Shown here piece by piece: positions 25,081 to 34,394 of a DNA stretch of 64,000 bases. Position 1 is the stretch's first letter, and each line of letters begins with the position of its first letter. The DNA lies in assembly GCA_964482235.1 (NCBI GenBank), contig CAYZWU010000003.1, positions 1-64,000 on the forward strand, in the 5' to 3' direction. A program made the translations under genes and the position numbers. Source of the DNA: CAYZWU01 sp964482235. GTDB lineage: Bacteria; Planctomycetota; B15-G4; CAYZWU01. Under the pieces are notes generated by a model. That model worked only from the letters and a program-made list of their open reading frames with translations. It did not search any database and was not told the DNA's origin.

Positions 25081-27213
25081 ATGGTAGATGCACGTAAAAG
25101 CGGCTCTGCAGCAGCTTTGATAGCGCTGCTGATCGGCCTGCTCCTCCCCTTGCCGGACGCTTTCCCCGGACCGGAAGGGACCGGCGAAGATCTTGCCGCC
25201 GGAACAAAAGTTCTGATCGACGACCTGAGCTCCCCGTTCTTCCTCGTCAGGGACAGGGCCCTCAAGGGGCTCGAGAGAGTCGACGAGAGATCTATTCCTC
25301 TCCTGGTCAAAGGGTTGAAGAGCGAGCATCCCAGGGTGGTCTGCGGCTGCCTTGGCGCTCTGACACGGCTCGTCCCCGACAGGTCACTGAACGCCACGGT
25401 GAGAGAATATCTCGACAGCACGGCTCAGGAGGTCAAACTGGAAGCGATCCGCTACCTTTCCTCGCACGCCGATAGGGAAGATCCCGGGGAAGAAGCCTGG
25501 GCCTCGACTCTGCTTGCAACTGGAACCATGCAAGAGATAAAGAGTTATATCGTTAGTACGAGACGGCCGGCCCCGGCATTTCAGACGGCTCTCATCGCGC
25601 GGAATCTCGCCGGCCTTCCCGCCGCGGTCCAGCCGGATGCGATCGCCGCGCTGGCCGCCGGTCCGCGTGCCGAAGCGGCCCTCCGACTCGCGGACTGTCA
25701 CGAGCTGATAAGAAGCGGGCTTGCAGGCAAGGAGATGATCCTTCCCCTCCTCGAGAGCCTGAGGGACTGCGCCGACCTCACCAGCATGGCGATCATCGCC
25801 GACGGACTGCTTTCCGCCTCGCCGCGCGTCAGGCAGAAGGCAGGCGAAGCTCTCACGAACCTCAAGGCGCACCTGTACCGGCTTCGCGACCACGACGCTT
25901 CGATCGCCCTGAGCCGCGAGCTCTGCCGGCTCTTCCCGAAGAGCATCGACTACCGTCTCGACCTGGCCGAATCGCTTCTTCTCTACGGCAGCGATCCGTC
26001 TGCCGCCCGGAGGGAGATCGAGAACGCGCTGCTTGCCCTGAAGGGCGATTACGCCGTCCCTGCCCAGCTTCACAGAGGCGAAGCCCATCTCGGTTCGGCT
26101 CTCGTCTCCTACTGGCTGGAAGAGCATGATTGGAACGAGCCGCTGAACTCGGTCCGACGCGATCTGGACAAGATCCCCGGCGACTTCAGCGGCTTCGTGC
26201 AGGCCAGAGCCTTCCTCCTGGAAGGAGCTCTCATTGCAGCGACGGGCGGCGACGGATCGTCCTCTTTCCTCGAGGCCTTCGCCGTCGCTCCGTACCGCCA
26301 GGACGACTCCCTCATCGATTCGTGCCTCTCGGGACGATTCTCCCTCAAGGGCTTCGTCTGGATGCTGGCGCAGAAAAACAGGGAGGACCTCTGCCTGACG
26401 ATCTACGACCAGCTCGTTGCCGCACTCCGCAGCGACGATTCAGGCTCGAGCTACTACCCATCGCCCGAGGCCGTCTCCCTGCTCGACGACCGGTCGCGCT
26501 CATCGATGCCTCTCGTGAAGGCGATGTTCCAGCGTTACGAGGGAGGCGATCCATCGGGGGCGATCGCGTCGCTGAACGAGTTCATTGCCGTTGTCCAGGA
26601 CTCGAGCTTCCTGAACAACCTCGACCTGACGGCCAGGGCCTACTTCACTCGCGGCGCCGCCGAGGCCGACCTCGGAGACCTGGCTCTCTCACGGGACAGC
26701 ATCGGCAAGGGGATCGGGATCTGCGACGAGCTCCTGGGGGAATACCGCGACGGCCTCGAAAAGGACAAGCTTCTCGCCTACAGGGATGCTATCCGCTCCT
26801 GCAGCCGGATGAAAGCCCGCGGACTGCTGCAGCTCGCCACGGTCAACGTGCTGGCCGGCGACGGCACTGATGCGGGCTCACGCCTGATTCGCGAAGCCGC
26901 CGCCCTGGCCCCGTCGCTCACCGATACGCTGATGTCGGAGGGGATCCGCCTTGCCAGGGCCGGTTTTAATGAATCTGCTTCAGCCATTGCTGCCGCTGTT
27001 GAGGAATACCCTGACCAGTTCTATAATAAGGCCTGCCTTTACCTCCTCGTGGGAGAAAAGGAAAAGGCCTTGATATACCTTTCCCGGCACTTCCGGGAGC
27101 ACGTCAAGCTGCGGAGGCTCGAGCTGGCCCGGAAGTATGCTCTGGCGGATCCTGACCTGAAGACCCTGAGAAGGGATCCACGTTTTCTCGAAATCCTCGG
27201 AGTCGACCGATGA
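25081..27213 (+). CDS. exported HEAT/TPR-repeat protein
   Basis: 710 residues. Signal peptide (SAAALIALLIGLLLPLPDAFPG, in two parts SAAALIALLIG and LLLPLPDAF, about 9-30). Residues ~45-330 are HEAT-like repeats (VRDRALKGLERVDERSIPLL, VVCGCLGALTRLVP), followed by TPR-like helices to the end (SRELCRLFPKSIDYRLDLAE). GAGGAA precedes the ATG at 25081; a TTG at 24907 would only add non-coding-like sequence. It overlaps thiS by 4 nt (ATGA). A scaffold or periplasmic lipoprotein-like role is likely; why it leads thiamine genes is unclear. Confidence 0.78.
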   Translation: MVDARKSGSAAALIALLIGLLLPLPDAFPGPEGTGEDLAAGTKVLIDDLSSPFFLVRDRALKGLERVDERSIPLLVKGLKSEHPRVVCGCLGALTRLVPDRSLNATVREYLDSTAQEVKLEAIRYLSSHADREDPGEEAWASTLLATGTMQEIKSYIVSTRRPAPAFQTALIARNLAGLPAAVQPDAIAALAAGPRAEAALRLADCHELIRSGLAGKEMILPLLESLRDCADLTSMAIIADGLLSASPRVRQKAGEALTNLKAHLYRLRDHDASIALSRELCRLFPKSIDYRLDLAESLLLYGSDPSAARREIENALLALKGDYAVPAQLHRGEAHLGSALVSYWLEEHDWNEPLNSVRRDLDKIPGDFSGFVQARAFLLEGALIAATGGDGSSSFLEAFAVAPYRQDDSLIDSCLSGRFSLKGFVWMLAQKNREDLCLTIYDQLVAALRSDDSGSSYYPSPEAVSLLDDRSRSSMPLVKAMFQRYEGGDPSGAIASLNEFIAVVQDSSFLNNLDLTARAYFTRGAAEADLGDLALSRDSIGKGIGICDELLGEYRDGLEKDKLLAYRDAIRSCSRMKARGLLQLATVNVLAGDGTDAGSRLIREAAALAPSLTDTLMSEGIRLARAGFNESASAIAAAVEEYPDQFYNKACLYLLVGEKEKALIYLSRHFREHVKLRRLELARKYALADPDLKTLRRDPRFLEILGVDR

Positions 27214-27416
27214 CTGTCTCCATCATGCTGAACGGAGAAAAAAAGGAGCTGGAAAGAGCCATGACGGTCACGGAGCTGGTCAAGCTCCTCGGCATCCGCC
27301 AAGGCGCCATGGCCGTCGAGGTAAATCTCAAAATCGTCCCCAAGATCGAACACGACAATGTAACCATCGCAGACGGAGACAGAGTGGAGATCGTCACGTT
27401 TGTCGGAGGAGGCTGA
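27210..27416 (+). CDS. thiS: sulfur carrier protein ThiS
   Basis: 68 residues with the ubiquitin-like beta-grasp pattern (MTVSIMLNGEKKEL, MTVTELVKLLGI, VEIVTFVGGG) ending in the obligatory Gly-Gly that is adenylated and thiocarboxylated to deliver sulfur for the thiazole ring of thiamine. A third glycine precedes the pair. It overlaps the HEAT gene and lies 5 nt before thiG. No thiF or thiH is present in the window. Confidence 0.93.
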   Translation: MTVSIMLNGEKKELERAMTVTELVKLLGIRQGAMAVEVNLKIVPKIEHDNVTIADGDRVEIVTFVGGG

Positions 27417-27421
27417 TCGCC

Positions 27422-28201
27422 ATGAAAGACAAGCCCATCAAAATCGGAAAGCACTCATTCACGTCCAGACTCTTCGTGGGTACGGGAAAGTACAAGACCT
27501 TCCCGCTCATGGCCGAGGCTCTCGAGGCATCGGGCTGCGAGGTCGTGACCGTTGCCGTTCGGCGCGTGAACCTGAGCGGGGAGGGCGAATCCCTTCTCGA
27601 CTACATCGACAGGGATCGCTACACCCTGCTTCCCAACACGGCCGGCTGCTACACGGCCGACGACGCGATCCGGACCGCCTTCATGGCGCGCGAGGCGGGT
27701 CTCTCCGACCTGATCAAGCTGGAGGTCCTTGGCGACAAGATCTCCCTTCTCCCCGACATCGTCGAAACGATCAAGGCCACGGAGACCCTGGTGAAGGAAG
27801 GGTTCACCGTCCTGGTCTACACCAACGACGACCCGATCACGGCCTGCCGGCTCGAGGACGCAGGCGCGGCGTCGGTCATGCCCCTCGGGGCCCCGATCGG
27901 TTCGGGGCAGGGGATCCTGAATCCCCTGAACATAAGGATCATCCTGCAGAACATCACCGTTCCCGTCATCGTCGATGCCGGCGTGGGAACGGCCTCCGAT
28001 GTCACGGTGGCGATGGAGCTGGGAGCTGAAGGCGTTCTGCTCAACACGGGCATCGCCCATGCCGACGATCCCGTGCTGATGGCGCGAGCGATGAACCACG
28101 CCTGCAAGGCGGGCCGCGACGCCTTCCTGGCCGGACGGATTCCGAGGAACGACTTCGCGACACCGTCGTCCCCGGCCGAGGGAGTCGCCACGGATAAATG
28201 A
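27422..28201 (+). CDS. thiG: thiazole synthase ThiG
   Basis: 259 residues with the TIM-barrel signature of ThiG: FVGTGKYKTFPLM, VTVAVRRVN, the Schiff-base lysine in LIKLEVLGD (K99), VMPLGAPIGSGQG and the phosphate loop VDAGVGTASD. It condenses deoxyxylulose phosphate, dehydroglycine and the ThiS thiocarboxylate to thiazole phosphate. GGAGGAGG precedes the start. No TPP riboswitch was recognised upstream of the operon. Confidence 0.96.
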   Translation: MKDKPIKIGKHSFTSRLFVGTGKYKTFPLMAEALEASGCEVVTVAVRRVNLSGEGESLLDYIDRDRYTLLPNTAGCYTADDAIRTAFMAREAGLSDLIKLEVLGDKISLLPDIVETIKATETLVKEGFTVLVYTNDDPITACRLEDAGAASVMPLGAPIGSGQGILNPLNIRIILQNITVPVIVDAGVGTASDVTVAMELGAEGVLLNTGIAHADDPVLMARAMNHACKAGRDAFLAGRIPRNDFATPSSPAEGVATDK

Positions 28202-29304
28202 CGCAGAGCGACAACGGCGAAAGAGTGCTCACCTACAGCGGTCTCGAAGCAATCACCCGCTTCCGGCGGCTCGAAGAGACCACTTACGCCGACGTCGAGG
28301 CCCTGGTCCGCGACTCGGAGGCTGCGGAGTTCCAGCCGAATCCCGACCTTGTGGAGGAGCTGCGCTCCGGCGTGACGATCTCCTACTCCGAGGCGCGGCG
28401 GAGCAGGCCGCTGTCATGGAGTGACGTCGAGGGCGGGGAGGACGGCCGCGAAGCCCTCCCCTGCATCGTCTGCAGCGGGCGCCTCACGCCCGTGATCGAC
28501 GTGGCCGACCTCTGCAAGGGAAAGACCTTCATCAACTTCAACCTCTTTCCCATGGTCTTCCCCTTCCCGCCGAGCCGGGGAGGAGGCGGGCGGGGCATGC
28601 ATTTCCTTCAGTGGAACTCGACCTTCCACGACGCTGACCTGCACAACGTCTGCTCGGCCGACATGACGGTGATCCTCATGCGGCTGGCCGCGCTGGAGAG
28701 GTTCCTCCTTCACAGCGAGGCTCCCGGATTCCCGCGCACCGCGGAAGGCCACAGCGGATACGCGGCCATCATGAAAAACCGGGGGCTCAAGGTGGGCGGA
28801 TCGGTGGAGCACGGACACCAGCAGATCGCCCACCTGGCCGTTCTGCCTCGGGCCATCGCCAGCGACCGCGATCTTTTGAGAAACGACGGCATGCCCTTCG
28901 CCGCCACCCTTCGCCACGCCGCTCTGCCCGATCTGCTCATCTCCGAGACCGAGGGGGGTGTGAAGGCGGTCGTGTCCCCCTTCATGCGGCGCCCGCTGGA
29001 GGCGGTGATCATCCCGCCGGACCACGGCGGCGAGTACCTGCATCACATGCCGCCCGAGCTGCTGGCCAGCATGGGCCGGACCTTGAGGGATCTGACCGGC
29101 GCCCTGCGCCTTCTCATGGAGATCCGCAACATCTCCTTCGATTACAACATCGCCTTCCATACCGGCCCGATCGGGCTGCTCTACATCGAGATCCTGCCCT
29201 GGACCCAGCCGTACGGCGGATTCGAGCACCTCGGCCACTTCCTCTGCCAGGAAGAGCCGGCAACGACGGCCCGCGCCTATCGCGAGGTGCTTGGAGTGGC
29301 GTGA
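28198..29304 (+). CDS. galactose-1-phosphate uridylyltransferase-like (HIT superfamily) protein
   Basis: 368 residues. CIVC near residue 92 could bind metal. The core NRGLKVGGSVEHGHQQIAHL (as VGGSVEHGHQQ, about 200-208) is the HxHxQ active-site triad of GalT/HIT nucleotidyl transferases, in which the middle His forms the nucleotidyl adduct. The C-terminal half (SFDYNIAFHTGP, LYIEILPWTQPYGGFEH) also matches the GalT/ApaH-type fold. Substrate is undefined; it is not a canonical GalT. The ATG overlaps the thiG stop (ATGA), so it belongs to the operon although it has no known thiamine role. Confidence 0.75.
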   Translation: MTQSDNGERVLTYSGLEAITRFRRLEETTYADVEALVRDSEAAEFQPNPDLVEELRSGVTISYSEARRSRPLSWSDVEGGEDGREALPCIVCSGRLTPVIDVADLCKGKTFINFNLFPMVFPFPPSRGGGGRGMHFLQWNSTFHDADLHNVCSADMTVILMRLAALERFLLHSEAPGFPRTAEGHSGYAAIMKNRGLKVGGSVEHGHQQIAHLAVLPRAIASDRDLLRNDGMPFAATLRHAALPDLLISETEGGVKAVVSPFMRRPLEAVIIPPDHGGEYLHHMPPELLASMGRTLRDLTGALRLLMEIRNISFDYNIAFHTGPIGLLYIEILPWTQPYGGFEHLGHFLCQEEPATTARAYREVLGVA

Positions 29305-29338
29305 AAAATCGAGACGTGTGCTTCCGGGCAGCCGGCCG

Positions 29339-31672
29339 CTACGTGGCTGTTCCCAGTGCAAAGGGCAGGACGAGGGGAAATTCGCCGGACAGTTCGTCCA
29401 CCAGACGCATCTGGTCGCTCGCTTTGACCAGGGCCACGACGGCGCCGCCCCCTCCCCCGCCGGTTAGCTTGGCGCCCAGGACGCCGGCATCGAGAAGGTC
29501 CTTCACCGCGCGGTCGAGAGCCGGCGTGGAGACGCCGAGCTTCGCCAGCAGCTCATGGTTGCGGAACATCAGCCTGCCGGCCTCCGTGACGTCGCCCGTT
29601 CCCAGTGCGATTCCCGCATCCACGGTCAGGTTGCCGATGTCCGACAGGATGCAATTCATCGTCTCGGGATTCTTCTCCCTGCGGCGGCGGACGCGCTCCA
29701 CCATGTCGATCGTCCGGACTGCCGGCTCGACGAGGCAGACGATCCCGGTCAGCGGCCGGGAAAGGCGAAGGGGCAGAAGCTCGCGCGGCGGTCCCTTCCG
29801 GAACCAGAGGACGCCGTCGGACAGGATCGTCGCGGCATCCATCCCGCTCGGGCTTCCGTGGAAGATCTCCTCCAGCTTCTGCACTTCCTTGAAGAGGCCG
29901 TTGTCCCAGCGGCGCGTGTGATCGAGGCCCTTGAACCGCCTCAGAGCGGTGCATAGGGCCACCGAGAAGGCGGCCGAGGATCCGAGCCCCATGCCCGGCA
30001 CCAGATCGGACTTGATGTCGATGGCGATGCCTTCCTTGTCCAGGCCGTACATCTCGAGCGCCAGGTCCGACGCCTTGGACAGGAGGCGGATGTCCTTGTC
30101 CGACTCGGGGACGGGGAAGACCTGCTTGAATTGAGGATTCAGGAAACGAGGACCGTCAGGGTCCTTCGAGATGGTCACGGTCAATCCCGAGCTGATGGCC
30201 GCGCTGATCCCGGGACTGTTGTTGTAGACCACCGCGTGCTCACCGAAGAGAACGACCTTGCCGGGCGCAAACGACTCGACCGGGAGATCTCTCTCCTCAT
30301 TCCCGGGTTTCGACTTCTCGCGCATATTGCGGTAAATCTCCTCTGCCACGGCCACCTTCACCTCGTTGCGCCGAATCATCTCCTTGGTGACGGCTTCGAC
30401 ATTCTCCGGAGGCACCCCCACGCTGACGGCCACGCTCCTGGCGTGCAGGGCCATGTGTCCACGCTGGATCCCGGCGGTGCAGAGGGCCAGGAGGGCCGCC
30501 AGGTTCTGACCGAGCCCCACGGCAGCCATCAGTCCGGCGAGCTGCGTCGAGTTCCTGATGCCGCTGATGGTGCGGAGAAGCTTCACGCCGGGGTGGGAGT
30601 TCACCGCACCGCCGACCCAGCCGACCTGGAACGGCAGCTCCAGCTCGGCGTGCAGGTAGCCGTCCTTGATCCTGTAGCTGGTCAGGCCGCGGTACAGGCC
30701 GTCCCGCGCGGCATAGGCATGCCCGCCCGCCTCGATCGCTCTCCAGTCCTGGCCGAGTGCGATGGCCGTGGCGCAGATGCCGTTGAAGATCCCCTTGTTG
30801 TGCGTGGCGGCGCGGTACGGATCGGTTCGCGCAAGCCGGTCGGCCATGACCAGGCGGCGCGCCACCTCGGCGCCGTCGAGCCCTTCCATGGCCAGGTGTT
30901 CCACCGGCAGGGTGAACTCGGCGCGGGCCAGGCAGCGGTCCGCGTAGTTCGAAACGATCTGCAGGAGAGCCCGCCCCCCCGTGATCTTCTCGATCATCGG
31001 GCCGGCGGCTTCGCAGGCGTAGTTGACCGCGTTGGCGCCCATGGCCTCGCAGACATTGATCAGCAGGTGAACAACCAGCACCTTGCCGACGTTTCCGAGA
31101 CCGTCGTTCTCCTCGCCGCAGTCGACGATCCTCGTCTCGAGGTCGAAGGCACCGCCGCCCCGGATCACCATGCGGGGATTGACGCTGTTGGCCTCGGTGA
31201 TCACCTCGTGCTTTTTCTCCATCAGCTCATTGGCGGCCGCTACGGGATCCTCCAGGTTCTCAACCTGGATCTGGCCGATCATGATCGGTTCGTTGACGCG
31301 GGTGAAGAAGCCGCCTCCCCCGCGAACGAGAAGAGCGGCCTTCGATGCGGCAGCCACGATGGAGGCTTCCTCGATCGCCATGGGGACGAAGAGGTCGCAC
31401 CCATCCACCAGGAAGTTCAATCCGAGCCCGAGAGGCATCCCGAGAACGCCAACGACGTTCTCGACCATGTTGACGGCGTTCTCGATCCGCAGGGTGCCGC
31501 CGCTGCGCAGCGCATCGACCTGCTCCTCGGAAAGCCCGAAACGCCGTGCCAGGAAAGCGAGACGCTGCTCAACGGACAGGCGGTAAAATCCGGGGATGCG
31601 CGAGCTGTTCGTCTCCATCCCGGATATTGTCTTTTCCATCGACTCGAACATCGATTCGAACGATTGATTCAC
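29339..31672 (-). CDS. fused HMG-CoA reductase (class II)-mevalonate kinase
   Basis: 777 residues from GTG. The first ~445 form a class II HMG-CoA reductase with all four catalytic residues: Glu in ENVVG, Lys in HNKGIFNG, Asp in QDWRA and His in GHMALHAR. A short basic linker (REKSKPGNEERDLP) joins a complete GHMP kinase: FAPGKVVLFGEHAVVY, the ATP loop GLGSSAAFSV, the catalytic Asp in SGMDAA and the C-terminal KLTGGGGGGAVV. It would reduce HMG-CoA to mevalonate and phosphorylate it in one chain. AAGGAAGG lies before the GTG, 13 nt after the idi stop. There is no stop or frameshift in the linker, so the fusion is real. Confidence 0.93.
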   Translation of the reverse strand: MNQSFESMFESMEKTISGMETNSSRIPGFYRLSVEQRLAFLARRFGLSEEQVDALRSGGTLRIENAVNMVENVVGVLGMPLGLGLNFLVDGCDLFVPMAIEEASIVAAASKAALLVRGGGGFFTRVNEPIMIGQIQVENLEDPVAAANELMEKKHEVITEANSVNPRMVIRGGGAFDLETRIVDCGEENDGLGNVGKVLVVHLLINVCEAMGANAVNYACEAAGPMIEKITGGRALLQIVSNYADRCLARAEFTLPVEHLAMEGLDGAEVARRLVMADRLARTDPYRAATHNKGIFNGICATAIALGQDWRAIEAGGHAYAARDGLYRGLTSYRIKDGYLHAELELPFQVGWVGGAVNSHPGVKLLRTISGIRNSTQLAGLMAAVGLGQNLAALLALCTAGIQRGHMALHARSVAVSVGVPPENVEAVTKEMIRRNEVKVAVAEEIYRNMREKSKPGNEERDLPVESFAPGKVVLFGEHAVVYNNSPGISAAISSGLTVTISKDPDGPRFLNPQFKQVFPVPESDKDIRLLSKASDLALEMYGLDKEGIAIDIKSDLVPGMGLGSSAAFSVALCTALRRFKGLDHTRRWDNGLFKEVQKLEEIFHGSPSGMDAATILSDGVLWFRKGPPRELLPLRLSRPLTGIVCLVEPAVRTIDMVERVRRRREKNPETMNCILSDIGNLTVDAGIALGTGDVTEAGRLMFRNHELLAKLGVSTPALDRAVKDLLDAGVLGAKLTGGGGGGAVVALVKASDQMRLVDELSGEFPLVLPFALGTAT

Positions 31673-31685
31673 TACTCAGCCTTCC

Positions 31686-32750
31686 TTATTCTGAAAGCCA
31701 ACCAAAGGAAAGAAGCCACTCCCGAAGCTCGCCGGTGTATACCCGCGGAGCATCCTGAAGCGATTTTATTCCGGAAGCGCCGGTTAGGAGCATGGCGCTT
31801 TTCAATTCATCGGCCATCTGGCGAACAAATCCTGAAGCCCCTTTGACTCCGCTCTGGAGAAAAGCCAGAAGAACCGGCCTTGCGAAACCGACCAGATCAG
31901 CGCCGGCAGCGATGGAACGCGCCGCGTCGAGACCGTTCTGGATTCCGCCGGATGCCATGATCCGGCATCCCTCGCCGCAGAGACGCTTTGCAGCCAGCAC
32001 GCTGAAAGCCGTCGGCACACCCCAGTCGCCGAACGTCTCGCCCAGACGGCGCAGGTCCTTCTGCTGGGTCCTGTGGCTCTCCACCCGCGTCCACGACGTC
32101 CCCCCCGCCCCGGCGACATCGATGCACGTGACGCCGGTTCGGTTCAGCTGCTCCAGCGCCTGGGGCGACAGACCGGCGCCGGTCTCCTTGACGAGCACCC
32201 TCCCTCCCAGCCGGTCGACGAGCCGGGAGATGCCGTCCAGGATGCCGCGGAAGGTGCGATGCCCCTCGTGCTGCACCAGTTCGTGAGCCACGTTGAGATG
32301 AACGCAGATCCCGTCGGCATCGATGGCCTTGACGAGATCCTCGATCACATCGGGCGAGTACTCCTCGAGCTGGCCCACACCGATGTTGCCCAGAAGCAGG
32401 CCGTCCGGAATCTTGTCGCGGACGGCAAAGTCATCGCGGCTCTCGGGATGGTGAAGCATCACCCGCTGGCTGCCCACGGCGAAGGCAATCCCATGCTGGG
32501 CCGCCACTTCGGCCAGGCCGCGGTTCAGGTCGCCGGCATACTCGGCTCCGCCGGTCATGCTGGTGATCATCAGGGGGGCCTTGAGGCTCTTGCCCATGAA
32601 CTCGGTAGTCAGGTCGATCTCGTCCAGGTCGAGCTCGGGGACGGCGTGATGCAGAAGATTGACGCACTCGAAAAGCGTGCTGCCGCGATGGGTCACGTCT
32701 TTGCCGGCCACTGTGCTGAGGTGCTGTTTCTTTCGTTCCCTGATGGCCAC
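31686..32750 (-). CDS. fni: type 2 isopentenyl-diphosphate delta-isomerase
   Basis: 354 residues of the FMN-dependent IDI-2 family: RERKKQHL at the N terminus, MTSMTGGAE, VGSQR, HLNVAHE, VKETGAG, DVAGAGGTSWTRVE and the phosphate loop ASGGIQNGLDAARSIAAGAD. It interconverts IPP and DMAPP using reduced FMN. It starts with GTG behind GGAG. It is the first gene of a two-gene operon with the HMGR-mevalonate kinase fusion; HMG-CoA synthase, phosphomevalonate kinase and the decarboxylase are not in the window. Confidence 0.95.
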   Translation of the reverse strand: MAIRERKKQHLSTVAGKDVTHRGSTLFECVNLLHHAVPELDLDEIDLTTEFMGKSLKAPLMITSMTGGAEYAGDLNRGLAEVAAQHGIAFAVGSQRVMLHHPESRDDFAVRDKIPDGLLLGNIGVGQLEEYSPDVIEDLVKAIDADGICVHLNVAHELVQHEGHRTFRGILDGISRLVDRLGGRVLVKETGAGLSPQALEQLNRTGVTCIDVAGAGGTSWTRVESHRTQQKDLRRLGETFGDWGVPTAFSVLAAKRLCGEGCRIMASGGIQNGLDAARSIAAGADLVGFARPVLLAFLQSGVKGASGFVRQMADELKSAMLLTGASGIKSLQDAPRVYTGELREWLLSFGWLSE

Positions 32751-32835
32751 TATCGCGCAGACTCCTACATTTCCGTCGAACGCCTGTTACTCGGATAGAT
32801 AAACGTCGACTCTGAACACCGGATCAAACAGGCAC

Positions 32836-32863
32836 GTTATATTAATAAAGGGGCGAAGGTCAA
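32836..32863 (-). promoter_or_regulatory. sigma-70-type promoter of the mevalonate operon
   Basis: TTGACC (32858-32863) and TATAAC (32836-32841) are 16 nt apart on the minus strand, between mrp and fni. The predicted leader is about 80 nt. It is one of the best sigma-70 matches in the window. Confidence 0.65.
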
Positions 32864-32894
32864 CGGCAAATCGCGTGGAAAAGTATTTCTTTGA

Positions 32895-34232
32895 CTAGAA
32901 CTCCTCCAGGAGCGTGGTGAAGGGGAACACGGACGAGTGGCCATCGCTCCAGGAAATCGTAACAGCATAGTTACCCAGACGTTCGATCGATTTGGGGTTC
33001 ACGTCGTCTCCCACGTCCTCCGGTTTGAGGATCTGTCCTCCCGTCATCTCGTCAACACACTCGGCACAGCGACACCTCCGCCTGAGCGCCGCAGGATGAA
33101 TCGTGCACTCCTTTTCCCCGTCGAGGGAAACGACGATGCCATGATCCGGGTCGCTCGAGACCGTGGGCTTCTCCCGACCGCCGAAGCGGTGAGCGCTGAT
33201 CTGACGGACCACGGCATCGACGATCGCCTGGTAGCAGCGAGCCACATCGCATCCCGGCTGCTCCATGACAAGAGGCGTCCCCTGGTCGCCGAGCCGCGAC
33301 ACATCGGGATCGATCGGTATCTCGAAAGAGTTCCTGATCCCGAACTCCCTCACGAGCCGGTCGCGCGCTCCCTGTCCGAAGATCTCGTGTCGCTCGCCGC
33401 AGGAGCCGCAGATGAAGTAGCTCATGTTCTCCACCACCGCGGTAGTGGGAACGTTCAGCTTGTCGAACATGCGGATCCCGCGGACCACGTCGATGAAGCT
33501 CAGCTTCTGGGGCGTGGTGACGATCACTGCGCCGGCAAGAGGCAGGATCTGCGACAGGGTGAGGGGGATGTCGCCCGTTCCGGGCGGCATGTCGACCACG
33601 AGATAGTCGAGCTCACCCCATTCCGTTCCTGTCACGAGCTGGTTGATGATGTTCGTCACCATGGGACCGCGCATGATCGCCGCCTCGTTCCCCGGCATGC
33701 CGGGGGCGAATCCGAAGGACATGAGACGGACCCCCTCGTACTCCAGCGGCTGGATCATCCCGTCCTTCTGAACGAGCTCAGGATTCTCCAGGCGAACGAG
33801 GGTGGGAAGGCTGGGACCGTAGATGTCCGCATCGAAGAGGCCCACGCGTGCGCCGGCGCGCGCCATGGTGAAAGCCAGGTTGAGGGCCACCGTGGACTTC
33901 CCCACACCGCCCTTGCAGCTCGAGACGGCCACGATGTTCTGAACGCCCTCGAGGCCGGGCGCCCTGGGGGCGAGGGCCGACTTGCGCCGGGCCGCGGACA
34001 TGACCACATCGACGGACTGCACCCAGGGCAGCCTGGAAACGGCTTTCTCGCAATCGCTCTTGAACTGCGCCTTGAGGGGACAGGCCGGAGTGGTCAGCTC
34101 CACCACGAACGCCACGCTTCCGTTTTCGCTCGCCGTCAGGTTCTTGATGAACCCGAGTGTGACGATATCCTTGCCGAGATCAGGATCGATGATCCCCCTG
34201 AGCTCGTTGAGCACTTCATCTTTTCTGTCCAT
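32895..34232 (-). CDS. Mrp/ApbC iron-sulfur carrier ATPase with DUF59 and DUF971 domains
   Basis: 445 residues. DUF59/MIP18 domain (about 1-80, with TTPACPLK), MinD-like deviant Walker P-loop CKGGVGKSTV (about 106-115), VVDMPPGTGD, the cluster-binding CGSC (about 275), and a C-terminal DUF971 domain (HPAALRRRCRCAECVDE, SWSDGHSSVFPFTTL) that normally occurs as a separate protein. It is presumed to carry and deliver [4Fe-4S] clusters. GGAGGAAGG precedes the ATG. Confidence 0.95.
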   Translation of the reverse strand: MDRKDEVLNELRGIIDPDLGKDIVTLGFIKNLTASENGSVAFVVELTTPACPLKAQFKSDCEKAVSRLPWVQSVDVVMSAARRKSALAPRAPGLEGVQNIVAVSSCKGGVGKSTVALNLAFTMARAGARVGLFDADIYGPSLPTLVRLENPELVQKDGMIQPLEYEGVRLMSFGFAPGMPGNEAAIMRGPMVTNIINQLVTGTEWGELDYLVVDMPPGTGDIPLTLSQILPLAGAVIVTTPQKLSFIDVVRGIRMFDKLNVPTTAVVENMSYFICGSCGERHEIFGQGARDRLVREFGIRNSFEIPIDPDVSRLGDQGTPLVMEQPGCDVARCYQAIVDAVVRQISAHRFGGREKPTVSSDPDHGIVVSLDGEKECTIHPAALRRRCRCAECVDEMTGGQILKPEDVGDDVNPKSIERLGNYAVTISWSDGHSSVFPFTTLLEEF

Positions 34233-34291
34233 CTGGCCTTCCTCCGGATCTGGGAAAGGAAAAGTTCCGGACCCTCCGTAATTCCCTTATT

Positions 34292-34319
34292 CAATAGCAG
34301 TCAGCTTCGATCAGTCAAT
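34292..34319 (-). promoter_or_regulatory. possible promoter of the mrp gene
   Basis: TTGACT (34314-34319) and TATTGA (34292-34297) are 16 nt apart on the minus strand, about 60 nt before the mrp ATG. Confidence 0.35.
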
Positions 34320-34394
34320 CACTTTAAGATGGAATCGGATCGAAAAACTCGGCACGTCCAAGGGAAGAAGCCCGGATGAGGGGAAGCGCGGGAA

